64,000 nucleotides of DNA from Geminocystis sp. NIES-3709. Lineage in GTDB: Bacteria; Cyanobacteriota; Cyanobacteriia; Cyanobacteriales; Cyanobacteriaceae. Where the stretch lies: NCBI RefSeq assembly GCF_001548115.1, contig NZ_AP014821.1, positions 2,483,262-2,547,261 on the forward strand. The letters run 5' to 3'. Below the pieces are notes generated by a model, which saw only the letters and a program-made list of their open reading frames with translations, ran no database searches and was not told the DNA's origin. Shown here piece by piece: positions 26,690 to 35,939 of this stretch; position 1 is the stretch's first letter; every line of letters begins with the position of its first letter. The position numbers and the translations under genes are program-made.

Positions 26690-27925
26690 CTAATCAAGAA
26701 AATTTACAACTTTACTACTAACTAAAATAATTATAATTGCACTTATTCCTATTAATAAAGCCATACCACTACCGGAAGGAAAGGACAATTGTGATTGCAC
26801 TAAAGGTTCAAAAATGCGATCGGCTAAAATCCCTGCGGTTAAACTGGCACAAGTTCCTACGACTATACCGATAAGGTAATCTGCGGCTAATACTCGCCCT
26901 TGTATTTTTATAGATATTTTTTCATACCACATTACCATATAAGAACTCATAATCAAGGGGTTATGAAATGACCATGCAAATTTTGTTACAATCCAAAGGC
27001 TAGGAATAGAAGTCAATCCTAAAATCAATGTACTTAATCCCGTACCCATAAAACCTGTAAAAATACCCTTACTACGTTGTTTAAATCCTCCCCAAATGCT
27101 AATAACAATTCCCCCCACAATTCCGCCAATGCCTCCTCCTGCCACTACCATACCCAAAATTTGTGTATTTCCATTAGTTTTTGCCAAAATCATCGGTTGA
27201 TATAAGGTTTCGCTAATATCGTTCAAAAAGCTAAATAAAGATACCATAATTACCATTGATAACAACTCAGGGTGAGAATAGATATAACGAAAGCCAAAGG
27301 TTAAGTTTTTAATGTGAGGGATATTTTCTTTATGTTCATCTTTTGGTTTTAGGGGGTTAGGGATATTATTAATAACTAATACCGTAATCAGGGCAATGCT
27401 AAAGGTTGCCATATCAATTAAAGTAATGCCAAACAATCCCACAGAGGGAAACAAGACTCCAGCTAAGGCAGGAGAGATAATACTCGCACCATAAATTATC
27501 ATCGATCCCATACTACTAGCACGGGTATGATGTTTTTCAGGCACAATCAGAGGGATAAGGGTGGAATAAGTTAGAGATTGAATATTACCAAAGCAACCAA
27601 TAATCGAAGCAATCAGATAAATATGCCACAGTTGGAGAATCCCCAAAAATGCTAGAATACCCACGGAAATAGTACAAAAAGCTGAACCCGTATCACTGAT
27701 AATTAGTAATTGTTTTCGGGAAATTCGATCGATTAAAATACCCGCAAAGGTAGTAATGATTACTTGAGGTAATTGATAAAAAACAAGGATAAGAGCAACA
27801 GCCGTAGCAGATTCGGTTTTTTGCCATACCCACAGAGTCAGGGCAAAATAAGTCATATTACTACCCACAGAGGAAAATAATTGCCCCAACCAGAGAATGA
27901 TAAAGGTAGTCATTACAGAGTGCAA
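26690..27925 (-). CDS. MFS transporter of the EntS (siderophore exporter) type
   Basis: 411 residues with about twelve hydrophobic helices and the loop motif GILIDRISRKQLL between helices 2 and 3, typical of the MFS_3 (EntS-like) group. It is the last gene of a probable four-gene unit (TonB receptor, binding lipoprotein, sucrase/ferredoxin-like protein, this exporter), 30 nt after its upstream neighbour. EntS-type carriers release siderophores; in this setting it could export a siderophore or return the deferrated carrier. No siderophore synthesis genes are in the window. Confidence 0.8.
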   Translation of the reverse strand: MHSVMTTFIILWLGQLFSSVGSNMTYFALTLWVWQKTESATAVALILVFYQLPQVIITTFAGILIDRISRKQLLIISDTGSAFCTISVGILAFLGILQLWHIYLIASIIGCFGNIQSLTYSTLIPLIVPEKHHTRASSMGSMIIYGASIISPALAGVLFPSVGLFGITLIDMATFSIALITVLVINNIPNPLKPKDEHKENIPHIKNLTFGFRYIYSHPELLSMVIMVSLFSFLNDISETLYQPMILAKTNGNTQILGMVVAGGGIGGIVGGIVISIWGGFKQRSKGIFTGFMGTGLSTLILGLTSIPSLWIVTKFAWSFHNPLIMSSYMVMWYEKISIKIQGRVLAADYLIGIVVGTCASLTAGILADRIFEPLVQSQLSFPSGSGMALLIGISAIIIILVSSKVVNFLD

Positions 27926-27955
27926 AATATTGATGTAGAAACAATAAATTTATGG

Positions 27956-28915
27956 TCAATTTTTGATTAAATTAGTCACACGATACTGTTTAACACAGAT
28001 AAGCTCATCTCCTGAATTTACTGCTGTCATAACCGAATCATGGACTTTCACTTCGGCGCTATAAGTTTCTGTTTTACCATCGGGAGAAACAAAATCAAAA
28101 CGAACTTTTACCCAATCTGGTTCGAGATTATGTTGATCTATACTGAGTATCTGTGCTGATTTTTGATAATCTAACCATTGCCATCCATACTGCACCCATA
28201 ACTCACGATCGACTATTTGAGCAAATTTAGTTACTCCTGTCCAACCTCGATAAAATTTATAAAGATGCTTAACTTCATCATCACGTTTTATCAAACAATC
28301 TAAAATTTCAGGCTCAAGATGTCCCCAAACTTGCCCAGTGGGAAAATCAATGAGAGTGGGAGCAAATTGATGTCCGCCAAAATGAGAGCAACGCCACACT
28401 CTTAAATCTTTGGAGGCATATTGTTGACGTAGTTGTTTATAAATAGGATAACCAAACTTGGAACAAGCAAGATCAATATTTCCGTGAGTACACACCATAA
28501 TATCACGATCGACAATATCGGTTAATTTGTACGGGAAAAACTGCCCTAAGTCTGAGGATTGATAACACAAGGCTTTAATTAGGGTAAATCTTTTCTCATC
28601 GGGAATTAAATATTCTTCTTTGAGAAAATGAGAAAATTGTAAACTTGGTTTTTGATAATGGATAATACGACTATATCCTGATTGACAATATTCTTGATCA
28701 GATGCGATCGCCATTGGTGATATTTTGATGCCTTGATCAAAAAGTTGATGAAATAAATCATGAATGGGTTTTAGAATCGGATCATGGTGGAAACGTTCTT
28801 CTGTCCAAGGTTGGGGTAATTCCATCACTAACCAGCCATCACTGGGATTAGCTGTACCGATGGTATCCTCACCGTTGGTTTTAGAAATGACAGAACATAG
28901 TTGACAATGGATCAT
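27956..28915 (-). CDS. Sucrase/ferredoxin-like family protein
   Basis: 319 residues. The thioredoxin-like [2Fe-2S] family is recognised by CTHGNIDLACSKFGYP and by RVWRCSHFGGHQFAPT followed by DFPTGQVWGHL. Members carry an iron-sulfur centre bound by Cys and His. Next to siderophore uptake genes they are suspected of reducing ferric siderophore to release iron; that role is an inference. The N-terminus has a further CQLC. The start overlaps the end of the upstream lipoprotein gene by 4 nt (ATGA), indicating translational coupling. Confidence 0.82.
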   Translation of the reverse strand: MIHCQLCSVISKTNGEDTIGTANPSDGWLVMELPQPWTEERFHHDPILKPIHDLFHQLFDQGIKISPMAIASDQEYCQSGYSRIIHYQKPSLQFSHFLKEEYLIPDEKRFTLIKALCYQSSDLGQFFPYKLTDIVDRDIMVCTHGNIDLACSKFGYPIYKQLRQQYASKDLRVWRCSHFGGHQFAPTLIDFPTGQVWGHLEPEILDCLIKRDDEVKHLYKFYRGWTGVTKFAQIVDRELWVQYGWQWLDYQKSAQILSIDQHNLEPDWVKVRFDFVSPDGKTETYSAEVKVHDSVMTAVNSGDELICVKQYRVTNLIKN

Positions 28916-29952
28916 AATTTTTCAGTGAGTAATAATTGCTGTTTTAATGTATTAAGATAAAGTTCAGTACCGATCGAATTGGTCAACCCTGCACATAAAT
29001 AAGCTGGAATATAATAAACTCTCCCTTCCTTACTTGCTTCTAGGGATTGTGCAATGGCATTTTTCTCCCATGCTTGTTGTAATTTAGTCAATTGATGTTG
29101 TTCAAAATTGTCCATATTCTTTAGGTTTTCTGTTTGGCTGAAATTGTAACCAAAGAGTATGATAGAGTCTGCCTTCTCTAATTGAGGTAAAATTTCGAGG
29201 GAAATGACTGTGCGAGTGTCAGGTATGGATGGATTTGATTTCGGTGGGGATACCAGTTGAAAGCCTAAATCTTTAATCAATGAACCACAAAACCCTTTAG
29301 AATTATTGGAAATTAATTCTTGTAATCCTTCACCATATAGTAAAAGCACTTTGGGATCTTTTTTGACGATGGGTAAAAATTCTTTTTTTGCTTGTGTGAT
29401 TTTTGCTTGAGTTTCTTGTAATAATTGCTCTGCTAAAGCTGATCGGTTAGTAGCAAGTGCGATCGCCCTCATATTTTCTTCTGGTTCATCCCAATCCAAC
29501 ATAATAGTAGGAGCAATTTTCGATAAAGTTTCATACTGATTACCGTTGTTATCTTTAATCCCTAAAATTAAGTCCGGTTTAACTTTTAAAATAGCTTCGA
29601 TATTAGGAGTGTTAGCAACACCAACATTTGTGATTGACTCATTGAGATACTTTCCTAAATAGGGGATTTGTTGAGAAGGATTAGTATAATCTTTCCTATA
29701 AAAGCTAACATGATCTCCAAAAGCTACGGGGTGAATTTTCAACGCTATAAGAGGTTCTAAAACGTGAGGGCCAAGAGCGACAATCCTTTTCGGTTCGCCA
29801 CATATCTTTGTTTCCCCCATTTGATGTTGAACTTGTCGGCAATTACTTTCTTGTTTTAAAGAAGATGTTTCCTCAACTTTTTGCTCACAAGACATAATCG
29901 CTAATGCAACCATGAACAACCCGAAAAAATTATTAACCTTAAATACATTCAT
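28912..29952 (-). CDS. Iron-siderophore ABC transporter substrate-binding lipoprotein
   Basis: 346 residues, FecB/FhuD (TroA-like) fold. The N-terminus MNVFKVNNFFGLFMVALAIMSC ends in a lipobox-like AIMSC, so it should be lipid-anchored. Family features: PKRIVALGPHVLEPLIAL, PYLGKY, PNIEAILKVKPDLILG, ERIL-like helix connecting two lobes. It would bind the ferric siderophore after passage through the outer-membrane receptor. It lies 89 nt downstream of the receptor gene and overlaps the next gene. No cognate ABC permease or ATPase is present in the cluster. Confidence 0.87.
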   Translation of the reverse strand: MNVFKVNNFFGLFMVALAIMSCEQKVEETSSLKQESNCRQVQHQMGETKICGEPKRIVALGPHVLEPLIALKIHPVAFGDHVSFYRKDYTNPSQQIPYLGKYLNESITNVGVANTPNIEAILKVKPDLILGIKDNNGNQYETLSKIAPTIMLDWDEPEENMRAIALATNRSALAEQLLQETQAKITQAKKEFLPIVKKDPKVLLLYGEGLQELISNNSKGFCGSLIKDLGFQLVSPPKSNPSIPDTRTVISLEILPQLEKADSIILFGYNFSQTENLKNMDNFEQHQLTKLQQAWEKNAIAQSLEASKEGRVYYIPAYLCAGLTNSIGTELYLNTLKQQLLLTEKL

Positions 29953-30001
29953 ATACTATTTTCAAAAAACTCTTTGTACTTTTCTTTGCGTCTTTGCTGT
30001 C

Positions 30002-30016
30002 TCCCCTATTAGGGGG
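30002..30016 (-). promoter_or_regulatory. Hairpin between receptor and lipoprotein genes
   Basis: CCCCTATTAGGGG forms a short hairpin in the 89-bp gap between the TonB receptor and lipoprotein genes. It has no adjacent T run, so it is more likely an RNA-stability or partial attenuation element than a terminator. Confidence 0.3.
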
Positions 30017-30041
30017 GATAAAGAGGGGTTGCGAGAGACAA

Positions 30042-32564
30042 TTAAAACTTAATCGACACCGAACCAATCACTGTTAAAGGTTGCCCAAAAGCGTTACCAT
30101 AGTTACGAGAATTAAAGGTGCTACTAATATAGTTAGTGTCAAAAAGGTTATTGATGTTAAGAGCAATACGCCAATCTTCTTGATTGTAAAAAACAGCCAT
30201 ATTTGTCACGAAATAATCCCCTACTTTATAACTGTTAGCTAAATCCCCGTAGCGATCGCCCACATAGTTAAAACCTAAACCAAACCCTAAACCCTTCACA
30301 TCACCTTCTTGGAATTCATAAGTAGTCCACAATCCAGCACTGTTATAAGGAGCATTGAATAAGCGATTACCCACGGGAATAGTATTATCTTTAGTAACTC
30401 TGGCATCGGTATAGGCATAATTAGCGATAATTTTCCAACCGGGTAAAATTTCCCCAGCTATATCAAACTCAAAGCCTTGAGAGCGTTGTTCTCCTGAAAG
30501 TACTGAAAAAAGAGGATTTATCGGATCTCCTGTAATAACATTTTGCTTGGTAATATCAAAATAGGCAATAGTAGTAAACATTTTTCCTTGTAAAAATTCT
30601 GCTTTGACACCTACCTCAAAGCCTTCTGCTGTTTCAGGCTCAAAGGCATTACCCTGAGAATCTGAACCAAAATTTGGTTTAAAAGATTGGGAATAGTTAC
30701 CGTAAATTGACACCATTTCTACGGGCTTATAAATAAATCCTACCCTCGGACTCCATTTGCTATCATTGCGATCGGCATTAGCCGCATAATCTTGATTAAT
30801 CCGAAAATCTACCACATCGTAGCGAATGCTACCTACTAAAATAAATTTATCACTAAAATTAACTTGATCTTGCAAAAATACTCCATAGCGATCGTACTGT
30901 GTGTCAAAGGGTGCAAGGGGTTGTACTGAACTTAAATCAGGGCGAGGAATTGCTCCATAAACAGGATCAAAAATATTAAATAAAACGGGTGTATTAAAGG
31001 CAAGTCTTGTATATTGTTCATCAAAACGATTGAAGTTTAAATCTAATCCCCCTAAAAGAGTATGTTTTACTGAACCTGTATTAAATTTACCCACTACGTT
31101 GGTTTGAATTGAGTAATCATCAGAACGATAGGATCGATCAGCAAAAAATAAAGTTATATCTCCCGTTTTCTCATCTACTCCAAAAGGCAATAAGGGAAAT
31201 ACATTATAATCTTGATTAACGTAGCGAAAACCGTGATTGAAAGTCCAATCATCGTTAAATTGATGTTTGAAATCATAACCAACTGTAATCGATGTATTCT
31301 TCAGACTATCATCAAGTTCACCGACTACTCGATTCAATGGCACATCAAAAACCCCCTTTCCTCTGGCGGGAATACCTAAATCAAAAGGATTTTCTTCATC
31401 CGTATATTCTAAAAGCACTGTAAAACTGGTTTTGTCACTAATATCCCAAGTTAATACGGGGCCGACGAAAAGTCGTTGAGTATCCACAGTAAAATCTCTG
31501 AAACCAGCATCATTCAAATAGGCAAGGTTTAAACGATAACGCAAAGATTTATCTTCTGTCAAAGGACCTGAAATATCGATCGTTGGACGAAATAGTGTAT
31601 AACTTCCTATCTGCACACCTACCTCATAAAACGGCTCAAATAAAGGTCTTTTGGTGACTAAATTAATAATACCCCCCGGATCATTTTGTCCATAAAGTAC
31701 GGAAGAAGGTCCTTTTAATACTTCTACCCGTTCTACGTTAGCGGTTTCCTGAGTGCCAAGATTATCATTCACCCGAAAACCATCACGCAAAATTGCACCG
31801 CCAGTAAAGTTATCACTGGTAAAACCCCTAATGGTAAGACTTGTACTCGCACCGAAAGGACTTAAACGCCCGATGACGTTACTGACATTGCGTAATGCTT
31901 CATCTACCCGAATCACTTGTTGATCTCTTAATACTTCTTGGGGTACAACTTGAATGGATTGAGGTGTATCTAAAATAGCAGTATCTGTACGAGTTGCGGT
32001 ACTTGCATTAGGTACAAAATAATTATTTTCCTGCGGTGCTTCTCCCGTGGCAATAATTTCGATCGATTGTCCCGTTTCTCCCGTAGATGTGCCTAGTTTT
32101 GCCGTTAAAATCGTCTCTAAGGAGTTTGTTTGAATGTCCACAAGGGGGGGAGCATTTGTGCCTGTAATAGTCACCCTAACTCGATTATCAGGCAAATTAA
32201 CCACATTAACTAAAGCGATTCCCTCCACGGGATTACTAACTAAAAATTCTTTTCCTGTTGAGAGTTTTAGTAAAGCGTTAGGAATATTGGCAATAAGGGC
32301 ATTTTCTATGATGGAAATTTCAGGGGCAGATAATTCTTCATTGGTTTGCAATAAAAGGTTAATGCCTTCTTCTGTCGGTGTTACTTCAATATTAGTAATC
32401 TCAATAATGTTAGTTTGAGCAATTTCTGCTAGAGGCTTATTAATAATTTTTCGCTCAATAATGTTTGATTCTTGTGCCAAAATCGATGGACAGAATAAAC
32501 TGACTGTTATTATAGTCATTGAAAGATTTTTCCCGATTTTTCTCATTTTGTTTTCACTCATCAC
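30042..32564 (-). CDS. TonB-dependent siderophore receptor with N-terminal AMIN domain
   Basis: 840 residues. Signal peptide (about 1-30), AMIN domain (about 48-150, with VRVTITGTNAPP), a plug domain (DTPQSIQVVPQEVLRDQQ, RGFTSDNFTGGAILRDGFRV, EVLKGPSSVLYGQNDPGGIIN), then a 22-strand barrel ending in an aromatic residue (SVSIKF). This is the usual cyanobacterial layout for ferric-siderophore receptors of the FhuA/schizokinen type, with the AMIN domain perhaps anchoring to peptidoglycan. It is the first gene of the iron operon. A perfect 21-bp tandem repeat lies 72-113 bp upstream and may be the regulator site. Confidence 0.93.
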   Translation of the reverse strand: MMSENKMRKIGKNLSMTIITVSLFCPSILAQESNIIERKIINKPLAEIAQTNIIEITNIEVTPTEEGINLLLQTNEELSAPEISIIENALIANIPNALLKLSTGKEFLVSNPVEGIALVNVVNLPDNRVRVTITGTNAPPLVDIQTNSLETILTAKLGTSTGETGQSIEIIATGEAPQENNYFVPNASTATRTDTAILDTPQSIQVVPQEVLRDQQVIRVDEALRNVSNVIGRLSPFGASTSLTIRGFTSDNFTGGAILRDGFRVNDNLGTQETANVERVEVLKGPSSVLYGQNDPGGIINLVTKRPLFEPFYEVGVQIGSYTLFRPTIDISGPLTEDKSLRYRLNLAYLNDAGFRDFTVDTQRLFVGPVLTWDISDKTSFTVLLEYTDEENPFDLGIPARGKGVFDVPLNRVVGELDDSLKNTSITVGYDFKHQFNDDWTFNHGFRYVNQDYNVFPLLPFGVDEKTGDITLFFADRSYRSDDYSIQTNVVGKFNTGSVKHTLLGGLDLNFNRFDEQYTRLAFNTPVLFNIFDPVYGAIPRPDLSSVQPLAPFDTQYDRYGVFLQDQVNFSDKFILVGSIRYDVVDFRINQDYAANADRNDSKWSPRVGFIYKPVEMVSIYGNYSQSFKPNFGSDSQGNAFEPETAEGFEVGVKAEFLQGKMFTTIAYFDITKQNVITGDPINPLFSVLSGEQRSQGFEFDIAGEILPGWKIIANYAYTDARVTKDNTIPVGNRLFNAPYNSAGLWTTYEFQEGDVKGLGFGLGFNYVGDRYGDLANSYKVGDYFVTNMAVFYNQEDWRIALNINNLFDTNYISSTFNSRNYGNAFGQPLTVIGSVSIKF

Positions 32565-32635
32565 TTACTTTAATTAATGCAAATCTTTTTTATTAAGTTA
32601 GTTAGTAAATGATAAGATATTAGAGAAAAAGTTAT

Positions 32636-32677
32636 CTTTGTGAAACGGACTTTTTTCTTTGTGAAACGGACTTTTTT
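32636..32677. promoter_or_regulatory. Perfect 21-bp tandem repeat upstream of the siderophore receptor
   Basis: Two adjoining identical copies (32636-32656 and 32657-32677) of a unit whose key part is GTGAAACGGACTTTTTT. They lie in the 244-bp divergent gap between the receptor gene and the gene at 32809. Two direct repeats two helical turns apart suit an AraC/PchR-type activator, a class that controls siderophore genes in several cyanobacteria; binding is an inference. Confidence 0.55.
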
Positions 32678-32808
32678 GATTCTTCTTTATTTTAATAAGT
32701 TTAAATATTTACATAAACTTGATTAGAATTTAGATAAAGAAAGTTAATTGCCAGTCAAAGAGGTTTTCGATCGACTCAATTAACAATAGTTTTAAAAGGA
32801 TAAAATTT

Positions 32809-33279
32809 ATGTTACATCATCTGTCAATTGGAGTCAAAAATCCTTCTCATGTTGCTCAAGTACTAGCAAAGATTGTACAAGGACAAGCATTTCCTTTTCC
32901 TGTTTTTCCTAATTCATATATTGTGATAGTGGGAGATGAATATGGTACTGCTATTGAAATTCAACCACTAGGCTTAGAACTGATTCCGGGTGAAACAGAG
33001 GTTATTTCCCAAACAAATTCTTCTCCTTCTGGTTTTAGTTCAACTCATGCCGCTATGACAGTACCTAGTAGTCAAGTCGAAATTGAAGCGATCGCCGAAA
33101 ATGAAGGTTGGCTACATCGATATTGCGATCGTGGCCCTTTTGATTTAATAGAAGTGTGGGTAGAAAATCATTTCATGTTTGAATTTATCCCACCAGAAAT
33201 GAGTTCTCGTTACACTGATTTTATGTCCATCGAAAAATACTTAAGTTTTTTAAATGCAGGACAACCTCAGCCTCATTAA
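32809..33279 (+). CDS. Conserved hypothetical protein, possibly VOC-like
   Basis: 156 residues, soluble. It begins MLHHLSIGVKNPSHVAQVLAKI, resembling the first strand-helix of vicinal-oxygen-chelate (glyoxalase) proteins, and has EIQPLGLELIPG and FMFEFIPPEMSSRY stretches that would fit two half-domains. The typical metal-ligand set is not obvious. Shine-Dalgarno AAAAGGA lies about 10 nt before the ATG. It is divergent from the siderophore receptor and could share its control region. The function is unknown. Confidence 0.6.
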   Translation: MLHHLSIGVKNPSHVAQVLAKIVQGQAFPFPVFPNSYIVIVGDEYGTAIEIQPLGLELIPGETEVISQTNSSPSGFSSTHAAMTVPSSQVEIEAIAENEGWLHRYCDRGPFDLIEVWVENHFMFEFIPPEMSSRYTDFMSIEKYLSFLNAGQPQPH

Positions 33280-33289
33280 ACAAAATAAA

Positions 33290-33393
33290 AGACAAGCAGA
33301 CGGGGAAGAATGTATTGTTGGTGAATAAACACGGTGGTATAAACACAACACAAATATTTCGCAATTTTTCCACCTGTCCATCTGTCTTGTCTT
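33290..33393. repeat. Long-range inverted repeat between convergent genes
   Basis: GACAAG-CAGA near 33291 is mirrored by TCTGTCTTGTC near 33381. The arms are about 80 bp apart, with a one-base bulge. The structure lies between two convergent genes and could be a bidirectional end structure or a degraded small element. Confidence 0.35.
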
Positions 33394-33420
33394 CATTATT
33401 TTCTTTATGTCCAACAGAGG

Positions 33421-34038
33421 TTAACGTATGATTTCAAATTGTCCTCGACAACCTTGATCAACCCATATACCATTTCGATCGTAGTCCCATGTTTCTCCTT
33501 GCCAACATCCAGAGTTACTAAGTTGTCGTCGCAGAACTACTCGATCACCTCTCCGAATATTTGTATTACAACGGATAAAATTACCTCGATCGGAACCACA
33601 AGTTATAGTATCGTTAAAAGAGGAATTATTATTATTGCTATTGTTATTGCTATTATTAGAACCAGATGCGATCGCAGCCGCAATAGCACCCACAGCTAAA
33701 ACCCCACCGATAATAGCCGCCGTATCACTTCCACCACTATTTGAATTATAGTTATTATTATTCCCCCCTCTGTCTCTTACGGAAAATTCAGCACCACAAC
33801 CTTGATCAACCCAAATACCATTGCGATCGTAACCCCAAGTACTTCCTTTACGACATTCTGCATTACTAATTTGACGAATGAATTTAACTCCACCTCTAGT
33901 ATCTACATCACAAAATTGATAACGTCCTCTCTGAGACTGACAAGTAATATTTTGTCGTTGGGCAGAAACAGGATTAGCCTGAGTAAAAAAACCAAAGCTA
34001 ATGGTACTAATTAAAGCTAATTTATGTAAATTATTCAT
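33421..34038 (-). CDS. Exported protein with two DUF3011 domains
   Basis: 205 residues. Signal peptide (about 1-26), a first DUF3011 unit (about 30-90: ITCQSQRGRYQFCDV, NAECRKGSTWGYDRNGIWVDQGC), an Asn/Ser/Gly-rich linker with a small-residue hydrophobic stretch (AAIIGGVLAVGAIAAAIASG), then a second DUF3011 unit (about 145-205) ending RGQFEIIR. Each unit has four Cys likely paired in disulfides. DUF3011 proteins are small secreted or cell-surface proteins of unknown role. The hydrophobic middle may span or attach to a membrane. Confidence 0.82.
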   Translation of the reverse strand: MNNLHKLALISTISFGFFTQANPVSAQRQNITCQSQRGRYQFCDVDTRGGVKFIRQISNAECRKGSTWGYDRNGIWVDQGCGAEFSVRDRGGNNNNYNSNSGGSDTAAIIGGVLAVGAIAAAIASGSNNSNNNSNNNNSSFNDTITCGSDRGNFIRCNTNIRRGDRVVLRRQLSNSGCWQGETWDYDRNGIWVDQGCRGQFEIIR

Positions 34039-34100
34039 GGTTAATATTCTCCATTAAAGTTTTTAGATTTTTATTTAAAGTGAAAAATAGAAGATTTGAA

Positions 34101-35048
34101 TTAAGGCTTAACACATTTAGACATTCTGCCTAATTCTTCATTCTGTAATATTTTAAAATCAACTTCTTTCCAGATGGGATTACCATTTTTCTGCAACCAT
34201 GCTAAATTATTTTTAATTAAAGAGGCAACAGGGGTAATGTTTGAACAATCATCATTTTCAACGGTAAACAAGAAAGATTGAACAGCTAAGGTTTCGATGG
34301 GTTCAGTTTGCCAACTGTAGGTATTTGCTGGTAAAACCGTTTTACTGTATAGCCTTGTGTAAAATTCATCTTGAGAAGCAGTAGGTAAAATCAAGGGTAA
34401 AATATGAAAATTATCTTCCGGTGAAATTTGTTCTTGCAATACTTTAGCTGGTACGCCTACCACATAAAATAAGGCATCAATTTTACCATTACGAAGTTCA
34501 TGAATTCCCCTTTTTATATCGTAGGTTACTAACTCTTTAGGACTAATTTCCCATTGATAGAGTAAAGTGGAAGCCGTCATACTTGTACCACTACCTTCAT
34601 CCCCAATAGATACTCTTTTTCCTGCCAAATCTTGGATAGATTTAATATCTTTACGAGTAATAAGATGGATTTCTTCTTTATAAAGAGGTAATACAGTTCT
34701 TAAACTCTCAGCTTTGACTCTAATTTCCTCATCATAGTTACCAAAAATATTTAAAAATGCCAATACATCACTTTGAATAATTCCTAAAGGTACACTTTCA
34801 TACATAAAAACATCATGAATATTTTGTAATGCTCCTCTTGTGGCTATCACGTCAATATCTAAATTGTTTTCTTTACCTAATTTTTCTATATCTTTGGCGA
34901 TCGAATAATATTCTCCCACTTCATTCCCCGCTACTAACTTAATTTCTTCTGATGATGTTTGTGCAAGAGTAGGAATTTGAAGGAAAATAAAGGGCATTGT
35001 TACTAATGTTAGTAATCCTCCCATTAGATAAGATAACGGTTGTTTCAT
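34101..35048 (-). CDS. TAXI-family TRAP transporter solute-binding protein
   Basis: 315 residues. Signal peptide (about 1-30, ending near LAQTS), then the TAXI binding fold with NEVGEYYSIAKDIEKL, QSDVLAFL, GKRVSIGDEGSGTSMTA and ALFYVVGVPA. TAXI proteins deliver dicarboxylates or related compounds to a TRAP membrane protein, which is not encoded nearby, so the partner is elsewhere or absent. It is divergent from the gene at 35167. Confidence 0.85.
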   Translation of the reverse strand: MKQPLSYLMGGLLTLVTMPFIFLQIPTLAQTSSEEIKLVAGNEVGEYYSIAKDIEKLGKENNLDIDVIATRGALQNIHDVFMYESVPLGIIQSDVLAFLNIFGNYDEEIRVKAESLRTVLPLYKEEIHLITRKDIKSIQDLAGKRVSIGDEGSGTSMTASTLLYQWEISPKELVTYDIKRGIHELRNGKIDALFYVVGVPAKVLQEQISPEDNFHILPLILPTASQDEFYTRLYSKTVLPANTYSWQTEPIETLAVQSFLFTVENDDCSNITPVASLIKNNLAWLQKNGNPIWKEVDFKILQNEELGRMSKCVKP

Positions 35049-35166
35049 AATTGGGCTTGAAAAGATTAATTTTTTAAGTTTATTTTTGACAATTTCAGTT
35101 TAGTCTATGATTAATATCTATAGTCAATTATTTTGATTTAACTTAATTTTTATCAATTTTTTAAAC

Positions 35167-35808
35167 ATGAAAATTAAAAACTCTTTACAATTTACGATCG
35201 AAAAAGTTACACCTTCAGTAATAGCAATTCTTTCCACTTTTTCTTTTTCCACCATTGCTCAAGCGGACACAATCAATTCTCGGTGTGACATTTATCCCCG
35301 TGGAGAAGATAAGGTTTCTAAAGTAGTTAATTGCACCTTCTCTCAGCGTCAAGGTTTTATTACGATTCGACGGGAAGACGGTATTACTTATGAATTAAAA
35401 CCTAACGATCCTAATCAATATCTTGATCAAAACGGGGCTTCTGTTTTAAGAGAAAATGATGGCCCAGCTACTATCTTTCGTTTTAATAATGAATCCGTTT
35501 TCGTTTATCAGGGCGAAAAAGCACCATCTTCTTCTCATTCAAATTCATCACATTCAACAGGTCAAACTCCAGAAAATCTTTATAGTACAACGCCTCCTCA
35601 TTTAAAAGATTTAGTGGGTGCAAGGGCTGGACAAGCGGAAAATGAATTAATCTCAAGGGGTTATACTTATCGCAATACAGTTACCTTTGAAGGTGGCAAA
35701 AGTGCTTATTATACTGAAAATAAAACAGGATATTGTGTTGAAGTAGGTACTGTAGAAGGGCGTTACAGTTCTATTGTCTATAATTCTAGCGATCGATGTG
35801 CTAAGTAG
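35167..35808 (+). CDS. Exported two-domain protein sharing a 3' cassette with the next gene
   Basis: 213 residues. Signal peptide (about 1-33), a Cys-containing N-terminal domain (CDIYPRGED, NCTFSQRQGFITI, DNESVFVYQ-like end; residues about 38-118) and, after a Ser/His-rich linker, a C-terminal domain of about 75 residues (LKDLVGARAGQAENELISRGY, SAYYTENKTGYCVEV, GRYSSIVYNSSDRC). The C-terminal domain type is common in small secreted proteins of Proteobacteria and cyanobacteria; its function is unknown to me. From linker to stop it is about 96% identical in DNA to the following gene, while the N-terminal domains differ. Confidence 0.75.
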   Translation: MKIKNSLQFTIEKVTPSVIAILSTFSFSTIAQADTINSRCDIYPRGEDKVSKVVNCTFSQRQGFITIRREDGITYELKPNDPNQYLDQNGASVLRENDGPATIFRFNNESVFVYQGEKAPSSSHSNSSHSTGQTPENLYSTTPPHLKDLVGARAGQAENELISRGYTYRNTVTFEGGKSAYYTENKTGYCVEVGTVEGRYSSIVYNSSDRCAK

Positions 35809-35809
35809 T
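35530..35809 (+). repeat. 280-bp duplicated 3' cassette, copy 1
   Basis: Identical in length to 36240-36519 with about 12 mismatches by hand count and no indels, offset exactly 710 bp. The match starts at TCTTCTCATTCAAATTC in the linker and stops one base after the stop codon. The left edges are sharp. Confidence 0.9.
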
Positions 35810-35939
35810 TCCAGATAATATACAGACAAGGATAAAAATTGAACTTTATCTTATGTTCCATTTAAGTTTTTAATCTTCATAGATCAAATCTGAGCTATAT
35901 TTTATATAATCAATTTCATGTCATAAAAAAATAAATACT

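Noticed and set aside
32570-32640. Fur box upstream of the siderophore receptor
   Set aside because: AATGATAAGATATTA resembles half of a Fur site, but the match to the palindromic consensus is too weak to annotate.
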